Source: an uncultured Clostridium sp. (lineage in GTDB: Bacteria; Bacillota; Clostridia; TANB77; CAG-508). Taken from it: a stretch of 49,709 nt of DNA. The position numbers and the translations under genes are program-made. A model generated the notes under the pieces. That model did no database searches, had not been told where the DNA came from, and saw only the letters and a list, made by a program, of their open reading frames with translations. The stretch lies in contig CABQAZ010000011.1 in the NCBI GenBank assembly GCA_902462295.1, positions 1-49,709 on the forward strand, written 5' to 3'. Shown here piece after piece: positions 17,611 through 24,797 of the stretch. Positions within the stretch are counted from its first letter, which is position 1, and every line of letters begins with the position of its first letter.

Positions 17611-17690
17611 AAATTTGCAATGTTGCATTGCAAATTTCTCATTTTCCTTATTTATATCATAAAATCCGTATAAAAACAATTATTTCCAGA
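17611..17690 (-). repeat. Promoter-hairpin repeat unit, copy B
   Basis: Perfect inverted repeat AAATTTGCAATG (17611-17622) with its complement (17626-17637), 3-nt loop, upstream of the Nudix-HAD operon. The minus strand before it reads TTGTTT, 17 bp, TATAAA, a plausible sigma-A promoter, and shares the ACGGATTTTATGATATAAAT-type segment with copy A. Confidence 0.7.
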
Positions 17691-17697
17691 AATTAAT

Positions 17698-17736
17698 GTA
17701 AAAGAAGTTGTTACTTGTTATATAACAACCTCTTTA
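17698..17736 (-). terminator. Terminator after the relaxase gene
   Basis: A stem of AAAGAAGTTGTTA (17701-17713) with TAACAACCTCTTT (17723-17735), followed on the minus strand by TTCTTTT, lies just past the relaxase stop. It closes the mobilization operon. Confidence 0.65.
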
Positions 17737-17741
17737 TATTA

Positions 17742-19115
17742 TTATCTGTTTAAATTTCTATCTTTTTTCTTTGTTTTAGTAATATCTTCTTGTCCATTTT
17801 TCATTTGCATTTCAATTTTTATAACTTCTTTAACTTTTGGTATATCTTCTAAAATATAATTTGCTGTCTTTAGATTTTTCCTGTGCTTATTTAGCATTGT
17901 AGTACATTCATTTCGCTTTTCTTTGTATTCTTCTATTAATTTATCATCTGTGCAATTTCTTAACTTATTTCTGTATTTTTGCCTTAAATTAGTAACATCT
18001 TCAATATCCTTTTCAGTTTGTGAAATATAGGTTTTTACATCTTCTGTTGTTTTCAGTTTCGCTGTTACAATAAGTCTAATCTCATTTGAATATCGCTCCA
18101 TTTTTCTTACTTCTTGTTTCATCTCTGGAGATAGTGGCTGATAGTTTTCTCGTTTTGGTAGTAATCCTAATAAATGAAATAATAATAGAAAAAGTACATC
18201 AATTCCGTTCATTTTACTAATATCTCTAAACTTTCCTTTATACTTATAAACTTTATATTTTTGCTTTTTCTTTTTAGGGTGTATAAATTCCATATACCTA
18301 CTTTGATAATAATATGGATTGTGTTCAATTTTATTTGCAATATTCTTTGGTAAATATTGTTCTCCTAAATGATACATCCTTACTGCTCGCTTATCATTTA
18401 TTGAACGAATTGTTGGATATTTTCTGTTATAGTCATCATTGATTATATAACCTTTTTTAAGCATTATCTTTTTAAATTGTCCATAGTTTATACACATTTC
18501 TATTGCTTCATCAATAGCTTGTCTTATTACATTATATTTTGTTGGCTCGCCTCTCTTTTCTGCAAAATATATAGTTCTTGGTGTCCTTCCTGATGGCTTT
18601 TCAATTACTGTTAGTCCATATTCTCTACATAGTTCATCTGACAACTCTCTAAAATGATAATATGCACCTTTATTACAGTTAAATTTCTTTCCTGTAAACA
18701 TATTAACTGAATTTACTACAAAATGGTTATGATATGTGCCAGTATCAAGGTGTGTTGCAACCACTACTTGATATTCACTCCACATTTTTTCAGCAAGTTC
18801 TACCCCAATTTTGTGTGCTAATTCTGCTGTTACTTCTTCTGTTTTGAAACTTTGATATGCGTGATATGCAACATTTCCTGTACATTTATCAAATCCATTT
18901 TGTACTGCCCACATTTCTTCATAAGCTGTTTTTGCTTTACAATTTACTCCAGTTACATACATAGTTTTTTCGTCTTTATCTATTGTTTTCTCATCATCTT
19001 CTGCATATTTTAATACTTGTTTTAAGTCTGCAAATGTTGTCTTTTCTGGATTTTTTGCATATCTTATTACACGAGATATACTGTCTTTAATTGCCCATAT
19101 TTTCGTTGTTGCCAT
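17742..19115 (-). CDS. Relaxase/mobilization nuclease (MobP-like, PF03432 type)
   Basis: A 457-residue relaxase that would nick oriT and lead plasmid-type transfer. The N-terminal domain has the AYHAYQSFKTEEVT segment, the three-His-type metal motif HLDTGTYHNHFVVNSVN (about residues 123-139) and AYYHFRELSDELCREYGL. A basic and coiled-coil C-terminal half follows. The open frame extends to 19160, but MATTKIWAIK at 19115 matches the family start and overlaps the MobC end by 29 bp. No conjugative ATPase or secretion genes are nearby, so it is mobilizable rather than self-transmissible. Confidence 0.88.
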   Translation of the reverse strand: MATTKIWAIKDSISRVIRYAKNPEKTTFADLKQVLKYAEDDEKTIDKDEKTMYVTGVNCKAKTAYEEMWAVQNGFDKCTGNVAYHAYQSFKTEEVTAELAHKIGVELAEKMWSEYQVVVATHLDTGTYHNHFVVNSVNMFTGKKFNCNKGAYYHFRELSDELCREYGLTVIEKPSGRTPRTIYFAEKRGEPTKYNVIRQAIDEAIEMCINYGQFKKIMLKKGYIINDDYNRKYPTIRSINDKRAVRMYHLGEQYLPKNIANKIEHNPYYYQSRYMEFIHPKKKKQKYKVYKYKGKFRDISKMNGIDVLFLLLFHLLGLLPKRENYQPLSPEMKQEVRKMERYSNEIRLIVTAKLKTTEDVKTYISQTEKDIEDVTNLRQKYRNKLRNCTDDKLIEEYKEKRNECTTMLNKHRKNLKTANYILEDIPKVKEVIKIEMQMKNGQEDITKTKKKDRNLNR

Positions 19116-19407
19116 TGTCATCACCATCTTTTTTGCAATTATAAATGTCCAAAAAATCACTCTGCATTTTTGTTATTTTCTCTTTTATTTCTTCATCACT
19201 CATATATAAAAATTCATTTTTTAATTCAACAATTCCTGTATAAATTTTACGGAGTTCTTCATCTGGTATTGAATAAATTTCTTTTTGTAATCCACATTTT
19301 CTTAAATAAGATGATAAATTTAAATTACTCTTTTTTGCATTTCTTTGTAGTTTCTTCTTTTCATTTTCGCTTACTCTAACATTAATTCCTATTGTTCTAT
19401 TTCGCAT
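19087..19407 (-). CDS. MobC-like relaxosome protein
   Basis: A 106-residue protein. The N-terminal RNRTIGINVRVSENEKKKLQRNAKKSNLNLSSYLRKC is a ribbon-helix-helix DNA-binding pattern of plasmid mobilization MobC proteins, which open oriT for the relaxase. The acidic C-terminal tail is short. It lies directly upstream of the relaxase and downstream of the inverted-repeat-rich region at 19500-19632, exactly where an oriT accessory protein is expected. Confidence 0.85.
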   Translation of the reverse strand: MRNRTIGINVRVSENEKKKLQRNAKKSNLNLSSYLRKCGLQKEIYSIPDEELRKIYTGIVELKNEFLYMSDEEIKEKITKMQSDFLDIYNCKKDGDDNGNNENMGN

Positions 19408-19499
19408 AATTTTTCACTTCCTTTTTTTAAAATTTTTCTCACAATTTTTTAATTTCTTATTCAATTTTAAATCCAATTTTATTAATTTTTTCGTTTTAT

Positions 19500-19632
19500 C
19501 AGGTAGGGGTTATAGGGGAAGATTTTTCCCCTTTCAGCGTAAGCTGTCGGTTTTGTGGCAATACAAAACCTATGCTCGCTACACTTATGGACATTAAATT
19601 TGGCAATACATTTATCTGTTCGCTCCTACCAG
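19500..19632. other. Candidate oriT of the mobilizable element
   Basis: This part of the 310-bp gene-free gap 19408-19717 carries stacked inverted repeats: AGGGGAA/TTCCCCT (19514-19532), CAGC-GTAA-GCTG (19535-19546) and GGTTTTGT/ACAAAACC (19549-19570). An outer pair GGTAGG/CCTACC (19502-19507, 19625-19630) encloses them. Position beside mobC and relaxase fits an origin of transfer. The nick site was not identified. Confidence 0.5.
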
Positions 19633-19717
19633 TATTTTTTTACACATATATCAGTTCATTTAATACAATTTCTTTTGCTGTATTTTTAAAATTATTCATC
19701 ATACTCACCCAATAAAG

Positions 19718-20044
19718 TTAGTCTGTATTTTTCATTTCTTCTGTTAAATTGTTTTGTTCTTTTAATTGTTCAATTATAATGTCAATTCTTTTTTCTGCTG
19801 TTTCTTGAATCTCTTTTAAATGTTTATTAAGTGTTCCATTCACAAACATTATTGTGTATTCTGCTTTCTTGTTTTCTTTTAAGAAGTTTAGTCTCATTCT
19901 TCCATATTTATTTAACACAATTTTTTCTTTTTCTAAAACTAAATTTGGTAGATAGTAATCTCCAACCTTTGTGTATTCAATTCCATATTTATTTTCAATA
20001 TTATTTGTTTTTAATTCTTTATTTTCCATTTTCAATTCCTCCAA
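19718..20044 (-). CDS. TnpV-like transposon protein
   Basis: A 108-residue protein matching the TnpV pattern of Tn4451/Tn4453: YTKVGDYYLPNLVLE, then LNKYGRMRLNFLKENKKAEYTIMFVNGTLNKHLKEI and the C-terminal helix EQLKEQNNLTEEMK. TnpV is regularly encoded next to the TnpX-type recombinase; its function is not settled. It starts 12 bp after the recombinase stop, so it is co-transcribed with it. An in-frame ATG a few codons further in is also possible. Confidence 0.85.
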   Translation of the reverse strand: MEELKMENKELKTNNIENKYGIEYTKVGDYYLPNLVLEKEKIVLNKYGRMRLNFLKENKKAEYTIMFVNGTLNKHLKEIQETAEKRIDIIIEQLKEQNNLTEEMKNTD

Positions 20045-20056
20045 TTATTAAATTTT

Positions 20057-21874
20057 CTAACTAACTTTCTCTCTTTCTTTTACTCTAATTGCTCCAACAA
20101 TTCTATTTACTTTTTTCTGTGGATATTTTTTATCATCTGTTACTAATTCTACTAGTTTAAAAAGTTTTTCTCCGTTATCATTTGTTTCATCTATTGTAAG
20201 ATATTTTTTCTGATAACCTTTCTTTGGCTCATCTAATCTTGCTATTTCATAATAAGACACTTCGTAATAGTCATTTAATCGTTCAATATATTCTTGTAGC
20301 TCTTGTTTGTCCATCATAACTGTTGTTCTAACTTCTTTATCTTTTTCATCTGCAATAGTCATATCAAACATTCCATTTTGCATTAACTTATAAATTTGTT
20401 CAATAAATGTTTTTCTTAATTTTAAATTAACTAATTTGTAATTACCTTTACTATCTTTTTCGACCATAATACTTTCTAAAAATTTTGATATAAATTCTTG
20501 TTTTTCTTCTTTGTCTTTGTTCTTCCATTCTGTCATTAACATATCTTGAAATTTATTAGAACGAATTAACTTTTCTTTTTCTACATCTCTATCTGCCATT
20601 AAATGTTGTGGACTAAAAGTCTGTTTATTTAAATCTATTGTTTCAATTCGTTTTCGTTCTAATAATTCTAACTTTTCATCGATTGCTTTATATTCTTTTG
20701 AAAATTCTTCTACATCAACAATTTCTTTTAAATACGCTTCTTTTATTCTGCTTTTTTGATTTCTTAATGTGTTTATTTCTTTATCAAGTTTATCTCTGTT
20801 TTTCTCTTTTTTATCTGCTAAAACAGGATAGAAGTATTTTTTAACTGTCATATCATATTCTATTAAATCCATTATCATTGGCATAACTTGTTCTTCTATT
20901 AAATCTTCACGAAGATAGATTTTACAATCTGAACAATGATAATACATATACTTTTTCTTTTTTCCACCGATTCCTTTACTTCCCATTATTTTCCCACATT
21001 TAGGGCATTTCATTTTTTGCATAAAGATATATACTCTATCTCTACAATATGCTCTTTGATTTTTCTCTTTCTGCATTTGTATATCTTCAAACATTGCTCT
21101 TGTTATTATTGGCTCTACAACATTGGGATATATTACAGGCTCTTTTCCTTGTTCTTTTGCTACTCTTTTAAATCTTTCATAATCCCCTACATAGATTTTG
21201 TTATTGAGTATTTTTTCTATGGTAGAATCATCCCATTTTTTAGGCTCTAAAACTTTTTCTTCGTTCAATATATTTGCTATTGTTTGATAACTTTTTCCTT
21301 GTAAATATAGATTAAATATTCTAATAATAATATCTTTTGTAGTTTCATCAATGACCACTTTCTTTGATGTGTCTCGTTTATAACCTAGTGGACAAGTTCC
21401 TGGAATATGTCCAGACTTTATTGCACCTGTTAAACCGAATTTTGTTCTTTCTGATACAATTTCAATTTCTAGTTGTGATAAAACTGTTAGCATACGCACG
21501 AAAAATCTTCCATTAGCTGAGTTTGTGTTTACATCGTCTCTATCGCAAATAAGATAGCAATGATGTTCTTCTAGCTCTGAAATTAAAATTTCTAAGTCTC
21601 TTACTGACCTTGTAACTCTATCTAGTTTATAAGCTACAATATAATTAATTTTTCCAGCTCTCATATCTTCTAGCATTTGCTGAAATGCTGGTCTAGCTGA
21701 CATATTTTTTGCACTAATTCCTGCATCTTTGTAAACTTTATAGATTTTATAATCTTTATATTTACAAAGCCCTCTTAATTTTTCCTCCTGTTCTCCTAAA
21801 CTAAATCCTTCCCTGACTTGATCTTCTGTACTTACACGAATGTAAATTCCTGCTACTTTCCTTTCTTCATTCAT
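20057..21874 (-). CDS. Large serine recombinase, TnpX-like
   Basis: A 605-residue site-specific recombinase. The resolvase domain starts AGIYIRVSTEDQ with the nucleophile Ser at residue 15, and has YKLDRVTRSVRDLE and RLLTVLSQLE-type helices. The recombinase domain follows (GHIPGTCPLGYKRD), then a zinc ribbon (CPKCGKIMGSKG and CSDC) and a long coiled coil. It should excise and integrate the mobilizable element. The frame opens with TTG at 21895, but AAGGAGG before the ATG at 21874 marks the true start. Followed by TnpV, oriT-like DNA, MobC and relaxase, it fits a Tn4451-type element. Confidence 0.92.
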   Translation of the reverse strand: MNEERKVAGIYIRVSTEDQVREGFSLGEQEEKLRGLCKYKDYKIYKVYKDAGISAKNMSARPAFQQMLEDMRAGKINYIVAYKLDRVTRSVRDLEILISELEEHHCYLICDRDDVNTNSANGRFFVRMLTVLSQLEIEIVSERTKFGLTGAIKSGHIPGTCPLGYKRDTSKKVVIDETTKDIIIRIFNLYLQGKSYQTIANILNEEKVLEPKKWDDSTIEKILNNKIYVGDYERFKRVAKEQGKEPVIYPNVVEPIITRAMFEDIQMQKEKNQRAYCRDRVYIFMQKMKCPKCGKIMGSKGIGGKKKKYMYYHCSDCKIYLREDLIEEQVMPMIMDLIEYDMTVKKYFYPVLADKKEKNRDKLDKEINTLRNQKSRIKEAYLKEIVDVEEFSKEYKAIDEKLELLERKRIETIDLNKQTFSPQHLMADRDVEKEKLIRSNKFQDMLMTEWKNKDKEEKQEFISKFLESIMVEKDSKGNYKLVNLKLRKTFIEQIYKLMQNGMFDMTIADEKDKEVRTTVMMDKQELQEYIERLNDYYEVSYYEIARLDEPKKGYQKKYLTIDETNDNGEKLFKLVELVTDDKKYPQKKVNRIVGAIRVKEREKVS

Positions 21875-21918
21875 TTTTACATATCCTCCTTCCAAATTTT
21901 ATGAATAGAAAGGCAACT

Positions 21919-22048
21919 AAAAAAGTGCCACATAGCATAGGTTATAGCTACTAGCACTTTAGAGTTTTATTTTTATTATTAACTATCTCTATAATTCTCT
22001 TAAAAAACACAAATAAACCAATATAGTATAATTTTTTAAAACTCTAAA
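21919..22048 (-). promoter_or_regulatory. Recombinase leader with hairpin and inverted repeat
   Basis: Upstream of the recombinase, AAAGTGC (21922-21928) and GCACTTT (21954-21960) form a stem followed on the minus strand by six T's, like an attenuator or insulating terminator. A separate perfect 12-bp inverted repeat, TTTAGAGTTTTA (21958-21969) with its complement (22037-22048), brackets 67 bp of AT-rich DNA. This could contain the promoter or the element end. Confidence 0.4.
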
Positions 22049-22066
22049 ATGTTTTGCCGTTTTCTC

Positions 22067-22339
22067 CTATGATATGTATTCTTGTAACTTGGACATTGGA
22101 TACTTTGTCCTTAAATCTGTTACGTAGAAGTAATCATGTTCATTAAAGAATAACAATAATTTGTTATTTATGATTACTCTGTGGGGCTCTACATACGACA
22201 AATTCGTATGTTCTATTATTCTTAAACACCCGTTAATGATTTCGGGTTGTTGTTTAACGGAGTTTATACGACATGCCCACTTGATTTTAGAGTGTAATTC
22301 ATCACTCATATTGATTTCTTTTTTAATTATATGCAACAT
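22067..22339 (-). CDS. Orphan small protein, unknown
   Basis: This encodes about 80-90 residues (core MSDELHSKIKWACRINSV, then HRVIINNKLLLFFNEHDYFYVTD). I do not recognise a family. The start is uncertain: an AGGAGG lies 13 bp before the ATG at 22339, and an ATG at 22309 has only a weak AAAGAAA site. It sits between the mobilizable element and the tRNA genes on the same strand, just after the tRNA terminator. It could be part of the element or of the chromosome. Confidence 0.5.
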   Translation of the reverse strand: MLHIIKKEINMSDELHSKIKWACRINSVKQQPEIINGCLRIIEHTNLSYVEPHRVIINNKLLLFFNEHDYFYVTDLRTKYPMSKLQEYIS

Positions 22340-22377
22340 AATACCACAAAAACCTCCTATTTTCAAGACTTTTGGTC

Positions 22378-22410
22378 AAAAAAAGACCGCTTCATTTTTT
22401 GAAACGGTTT
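22378..22410 (-). terminator. Terminator after the tRNA pair
   Basis: ACCGCTTCA (22386-22394) pairs with TGAAACGGT (22400-22408) with one G-U pair, and the minus strand continues into seven T's. It lies 85 bp past the 3' end of tRNA-Tyr and should end the tRNA transcript. Confidence 0.75.
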
Positions 22411-22492
22411 AAAGTTTTTGTGTTGTCAAATTCTCATAATCTTAGAATTAAGTTATATCAAGCATTATAGAGAGTTCGACGAAAACTTGTCT

Positions 22493-22578
22493 TGGTGGAC
22501 AGGGAAGGATTCGAACCTTCGTACTCGTATGAGAACAGATTTACAGTCTGCCGCCTTTAGCCACTCGGCCACCTGTCC
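22493..22578 (-). tRNA. tRNA-Tyr (GTA)
   Basis: The reverse complement starts GGACAGGTGGCCGAGTGGC and ends GTTCGAATCC, CTGTCC, A, CCA. The acceptor arms GGACAGG/CCTGTCC pair fully. The anticodon loop CTGTAAA reads GTA. The long variable arm typical of bacterial tRNA-Tyr is present, and the CCA end is encoded. Confidence 0.95.
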
Positions 22579-22611
22579 AAATTTTTATTACAATGTTTAA
22601 GTAATAAAAAA

Positions 22612-22688
22612 TGGTGCTCCCACTAGGACTTGAACCTAGGACCCACCGGTTATGAGCCGGTTGCTCTGACCAACTGAGCTATGGGAGC
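22612..22688 (-). tRNA. tRNA-Met (CAT), elongator type
   Basis: A 77-nt cloverleaf with encoded CCA. Acceptor GCTCCCA pairs with TGGGAGC, the D arm is GCTC/GAGC, the anticodon stem ACCGG/CCGGT encloses CTCATAA, and the T arm is CTAGG/CCTAG with TTCAAGT. The CAT anticodon fits elongator Met; a lysidine-modified tRNA-Ile2 cannot be excluded by eye. It lacks initiator features. Confidence 0.9.
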
Positions 22689-22833
22689 ATGTAAAATATT
22701 TATATTGCCTAACGCATTTCTAAGTATAACCTATTTTTTTTTTAATGTCAATACTTTTTTTAAAATTTTTTCAAAAATTTTTTATTTATATTTTTATTTA
22801 TATTTTTATTCCCAAAAAAACTTTAACACATTT

Positions 22834-22865
22834 TCATTTTTTGTAATATTATGTAATATACAAAT
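22834..22865 (+). promoter_or_regulatory. Possible sigma-E-like promoter of cotJABC
   Basis: TCATTTT (22834-22840) and TATACAAAT (22857-22865), 16 bp apart, loosely resemble mother-cell sigma-E elements, about 20 bp before the cotJA start. The match is weak in such AT-rich DNA. Mother-cell control of cotJ operons is known from Bacillus. Confidence 0.3.
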
Positions 22866-22883
22866 TAAAAAAGGAGGATTAAT

Positions 22884-23249
22884 ATGTTTACACGTAGATA
22901 CAAAAAATGCTATTGCATGAACAATAATGCAACTTGCAATAATAAAGATGTAATTGAAGATAAATGTAATGATGTATGTCCATGTAATTTTGAAGAATGT
23001 AATATGGATCAATGTGAATGTGGATTTGATGAAGAATATGAAATGAGTGTATTTCCAGAAAATCCAATGTTGGCTCAAAGTTATGTTCCATGGCAATTCA
23101 TGGATAAAACGTTTAAACCTTGTGTTGGTTTAAAGATGGGAACAATATTTCCAGAATTAGTTAGCCCTTATATGCCTTGTCAATCAATGAGAGTTAATGA
23201 ATTTTTGGAAGCAACAAACTCTATTGGAGAGGGGTGTAATAAATGTTAG
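22884..23249 (+). CDS. cotJA: Spore coat-associated protein CotJA
   Basis: A 121-residue coat protein. The family core is at residues 60-105: LAQSYVPWQFMDKTFKPCVGLKMGTIFPELVSPYMPCQS. The first 55 residues are an unusual Cys- and acid-rich extension (CYCMNNNATCNNK, CNDVCPCNFEECNMDQCEC) that might cross-link or bind metal in the coat. AAAGGAGG precedes the ATG at 22884. Its stop overlaps the start of cotJB, showing an operon that should be expressed in the mother cell. Confidence 0.93.
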   Translation: MFTRRYKKCYCMNNNATCNNKDVIEDKCNDVCPCNFEECNMDQCECGFDEEYEMSVFPENPMLAQSYVPWQFMDKTFKPCVGLKMGTIFPELVSPYMPCQSMRVNEFLEATNSIGEGCNKC

Positions 23250-23617
23250 AAAATGAAAATAGAAATTGTACTTGTATAAAACAAATGAATAGTAATACAA
23301 GTTTTTCAATGCAAAATACAATAAATGATACGTCAAATAACATGTCAGGATGTGAATGTAAGCAATTTAATCAAACAAGAGCAGATATGTTAGAAAGAAT
23401 TAAATGTTTGAATTTTGCTATAATTGAATTGGGATTATATTTAGATACACATCCTGATGATGAAAAAGCACTTTGTTTACACAGAAAGTATTGCAAAGAA
23501 TATAGAGAATTAACTGATAAATATCAAAAAGTTTATGGTCCTTTAACAATACAATTTCCATGTAATAAATGGAGATGGCTTGAGGAACCATGGCCTTGGG
23601 AAGGAGGAATTGTTTAA
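23243..23617 (+). CDS. cotJB: Spore coat protein CotJB
   Basis: A 124-residue protein. The conserved CotJB part starts near residue 45: RADMLERIKCLNFAIIELGLYLDTHPDDEKAL, YRELTDKYQKVYGPLTIQFP and the C-terminal WRWLEEPWPWEGG. The N-terminal 40 residues are Asn- and Cys-rich as in CotJA here. It overlaps cotJA by 7 bp and its stop codon touches the cotJC start. CotJB works with CotJA and CotJC in the spore coat of Bacilli and Clostridia. Confidence 0.95.
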   Translation: MLENENRNCTCIKQMNSNTSFSMQNTINDTSNNMSGCECKQFNQTRADMLERIKCLNFAIIELGLYLDTHPDDEKALCLHRKYCKEYRELTDKYQKVYGPLTIQFPCNKWRWLEEPWPWEGGIV

Positions 23618-23919
23618 ATGTGGACATATAATAAAGTTTTAGAATATCCTATTAATATAAAATGCACAGACCCTCGTCTTGCAAAAGTTATTATTAGCCA
23701 ATATGGAGGTCCAGACGGCGAACTTGCTGCTTCTCTTAGATATTTATCTCAAAGATTTGGTATGCCAGACCAAAAGGCTAAAGCTATTTTAAATGATATA
23801 GGAACAGAAGAATTAGCACACTTAGAAATGGTTGGTACAATAGTTCACCAGTTAACCAAAAATGCCTCTATAGAAGAAATTGAAGCTGCTGGTTTAGGTG
23901 CATATTATACAGATCATGG
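23618..23919 (+). CDS. cotJC: CotJC, 5' part (gene interrupted after codon 101)
   Basis: The first 101 codons of the manganese-catalase-family coat protein: WTYNKVLEYPINI, QYGGPDGELAASLRYL (E35) and GTEELAHLEM (E65, H68), ending at AAGLGAYYTDHG. The frame then runs into element DNA and ends after 11 unrelated residues at 23956. The family normally has about 190-205 residues and needs two more metal-ligand motifs that are missing here but present at 28444-28765. GGAGG precedes the ATG at 23618, directly after the cotJB stop. It is functional only if the intervening 4,524 bp is removed. Confidence 0.93.
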
Positions 23920-23948
23920 AGTGGGTTTGGAATATATCCTAAAAGAAT

Positions 23949-24290
23949 TTAAATAAATAATTGATTAAAAAAATCAAATAGTTCTTTTTCATGAACTTTA
24001 AAAAATAAATTAGAATTTTGCCTTCCGCAAAATATGTAACGTATAAAAATTGTTTTATCTTTTTCAGAAATATAATAAATAATTCTATATTTTTCACAGA
24101 TAAGTTCTCGAAAATGCTTGTCCGAAAGTTCGGGGACATATCTGCCAATATAAGGCGAATCTTGTAAATTATAAATTGCATCATATATTTGATTAACTAT
24201 TCTACTTGCATAATTAGAAGAAATATTATAAGAATAGTCATATATATCTGTAATTGTAGACTTTGCATCATCCGATATTATTATTTGCAT
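23949..24290 (-). CDS. RelE/ParE-family toxin
   Basis: About 113 residues with the ParE/RelE fold pattern: IISDDAKSTITDIYDYSYNISSNYASRIVNQIYDAIYNLQDSPYIGR, then FRELICEKYRIIYYISEKDKTIFIRYIF. ParE toxins poison gyrase and RelE toxins cut mRNA; this sequence does not decide between them. GGAGGCGAAAT before the ATG at 24290 decides the start over one at 24311. It overlaps the antitoxin gene by 23 bp, the usual coupled arrangement, and may stabilise the element. Confidence 0.88.
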   Translation of the reverse strand: MQIIISDDAKSTITDIYDYSYNISSNYASRIVNQIYDAIYNLQDSPYIGRYVPELSDKHFRELICEKYRIIYYISEKDKTIFIRYIFCGRQNSNLFFKVHEKELFDFFNQLFI

Positions 24291-24468
24291 ATTTCGCCTC
24301 CAATTCATCAATGTGTTGTCTTAATTCTTCCAATGTACAAACTCTACCATTTTTAATATCATCTTCACTTTCTTGAAGTTTGGCAAAGAAAAATAAATCA
24401 TAAATAATATCATATAGAGTATTTTTTTGTACATTTACTTGATTTAAAGTTTTTTTCATAAAATCCAT
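24268..24468 (-). CDS. Antitoxin partner of the RelE/ParE toxin
   Basis: A 66-residue protein. The C-terminal LQESEDDIKNGRVCTLEELRQHIDELEAKYANN is the typical toxin-binding tail found next to Clostridial ParE/RelE toxins. The N-terminal 30 residues (MKKTLNQVNVQKNTLYDIIYDLFFF) probably dimerise or bind DNA. AAAGGAGG precedes the ATG at 24468. It lies upstream of and overlapping the toxin, and presumably represses the operon. Confidence 0.82.
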   Translation of the reverse strand: MDFMKKTLNQVNVQKNTLYDIIYDLFFFAKLQESEDDIKNGRVCTLEELRQHIDELEAKYANNNIG

Positions 24469-24483
24469 AAATATAACCTCCTT

Positions 24484-24696
24484 TTAATTTGGATTTTTGT
24501 CTTCAAGCATTTCTTTTAGAGTTTCATAATTAAAATGCTTATCAGTTCCAGGAATAATAGTTGTTTCATCTTCGCCATACCTTTTAATATATTCCATCAT
24601 AAGTTTAAAAACCATTTCTGTTGGTTTTAATCCATCAAAATAATTATCAGGTACTGAATTAACAATATCTATCATTCTTTGTTTTACATCTGGCAT
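24484..24696 (-). CDS. Small protein of the toxin-antitoxin unit, unknown
   Basis: A 70-residue protein (PDVKQRMIDIVNSVPDNYFDG, then KLMMEYIKRYGEDETTIIPGTDKHFNYETLKEML). No family was recognised. AAAGGAG precedes the ATG at 24696, and it lies 15 bp upstream of the antitoxin. It is probably the first gene of a three-gene operon and could be a regulator or a second antitoxin. The upstream TTG at 24705 is a less likely start. Confidence 0.65.
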   Translation of the reverse strand: MPDVKQRMIDIVNSVPDNYFDGLKPTEMVFKLMMEYIKRYGEDETTIIPGTDKHFNYETLKEMLEDKNPN

Positions 24697-24797
24697 GTTT
24701 GTCAACTCCTTTCTTAAGATTTATTAATAGTATACCATAATTTAAATTAAATTACTACAATTTCAATGTGAAGAATTTGTAAAATTTATACAATATA

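Larger units (their letters stand above)
17698..22060. mobile_element. Tn4451-like mobilizable element core (ends not resolved)
   Basis: Serine recombinase, TnpV, oriT-like DNA, MobC and relaxase lie together on the minus strand in the Tn4451 gene order. The right end should be between the recombinase start and the orphan gene (about 21960-22066). The left end may lie just past the relaxase or as far as about 10.8 kb if the defence genes are cargo. No matching terminal sequence was found by eye, so the limits given are only approximate. Confidence 0.6.

Noticed and set aside
10864..19632. Shared TATCTGTTCG between the structured segment and the oriT-like region
   Set aside because: A single 10-bp match is close to what chance allows, and no flanking similarity was seen.
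22493..22578. tRNA-Tyr as integration site of the 17.7-22 kb element
   Set aside because: The element encodes a serine recombinase, no duplicated tRNA end was seen at the other side, and a terminator and a gene lie between.
22806..23096. Minus-strand frames opposite cotJA
   Set aside because: They are shadows of cotJA, with no ribosome sites and biased composition.
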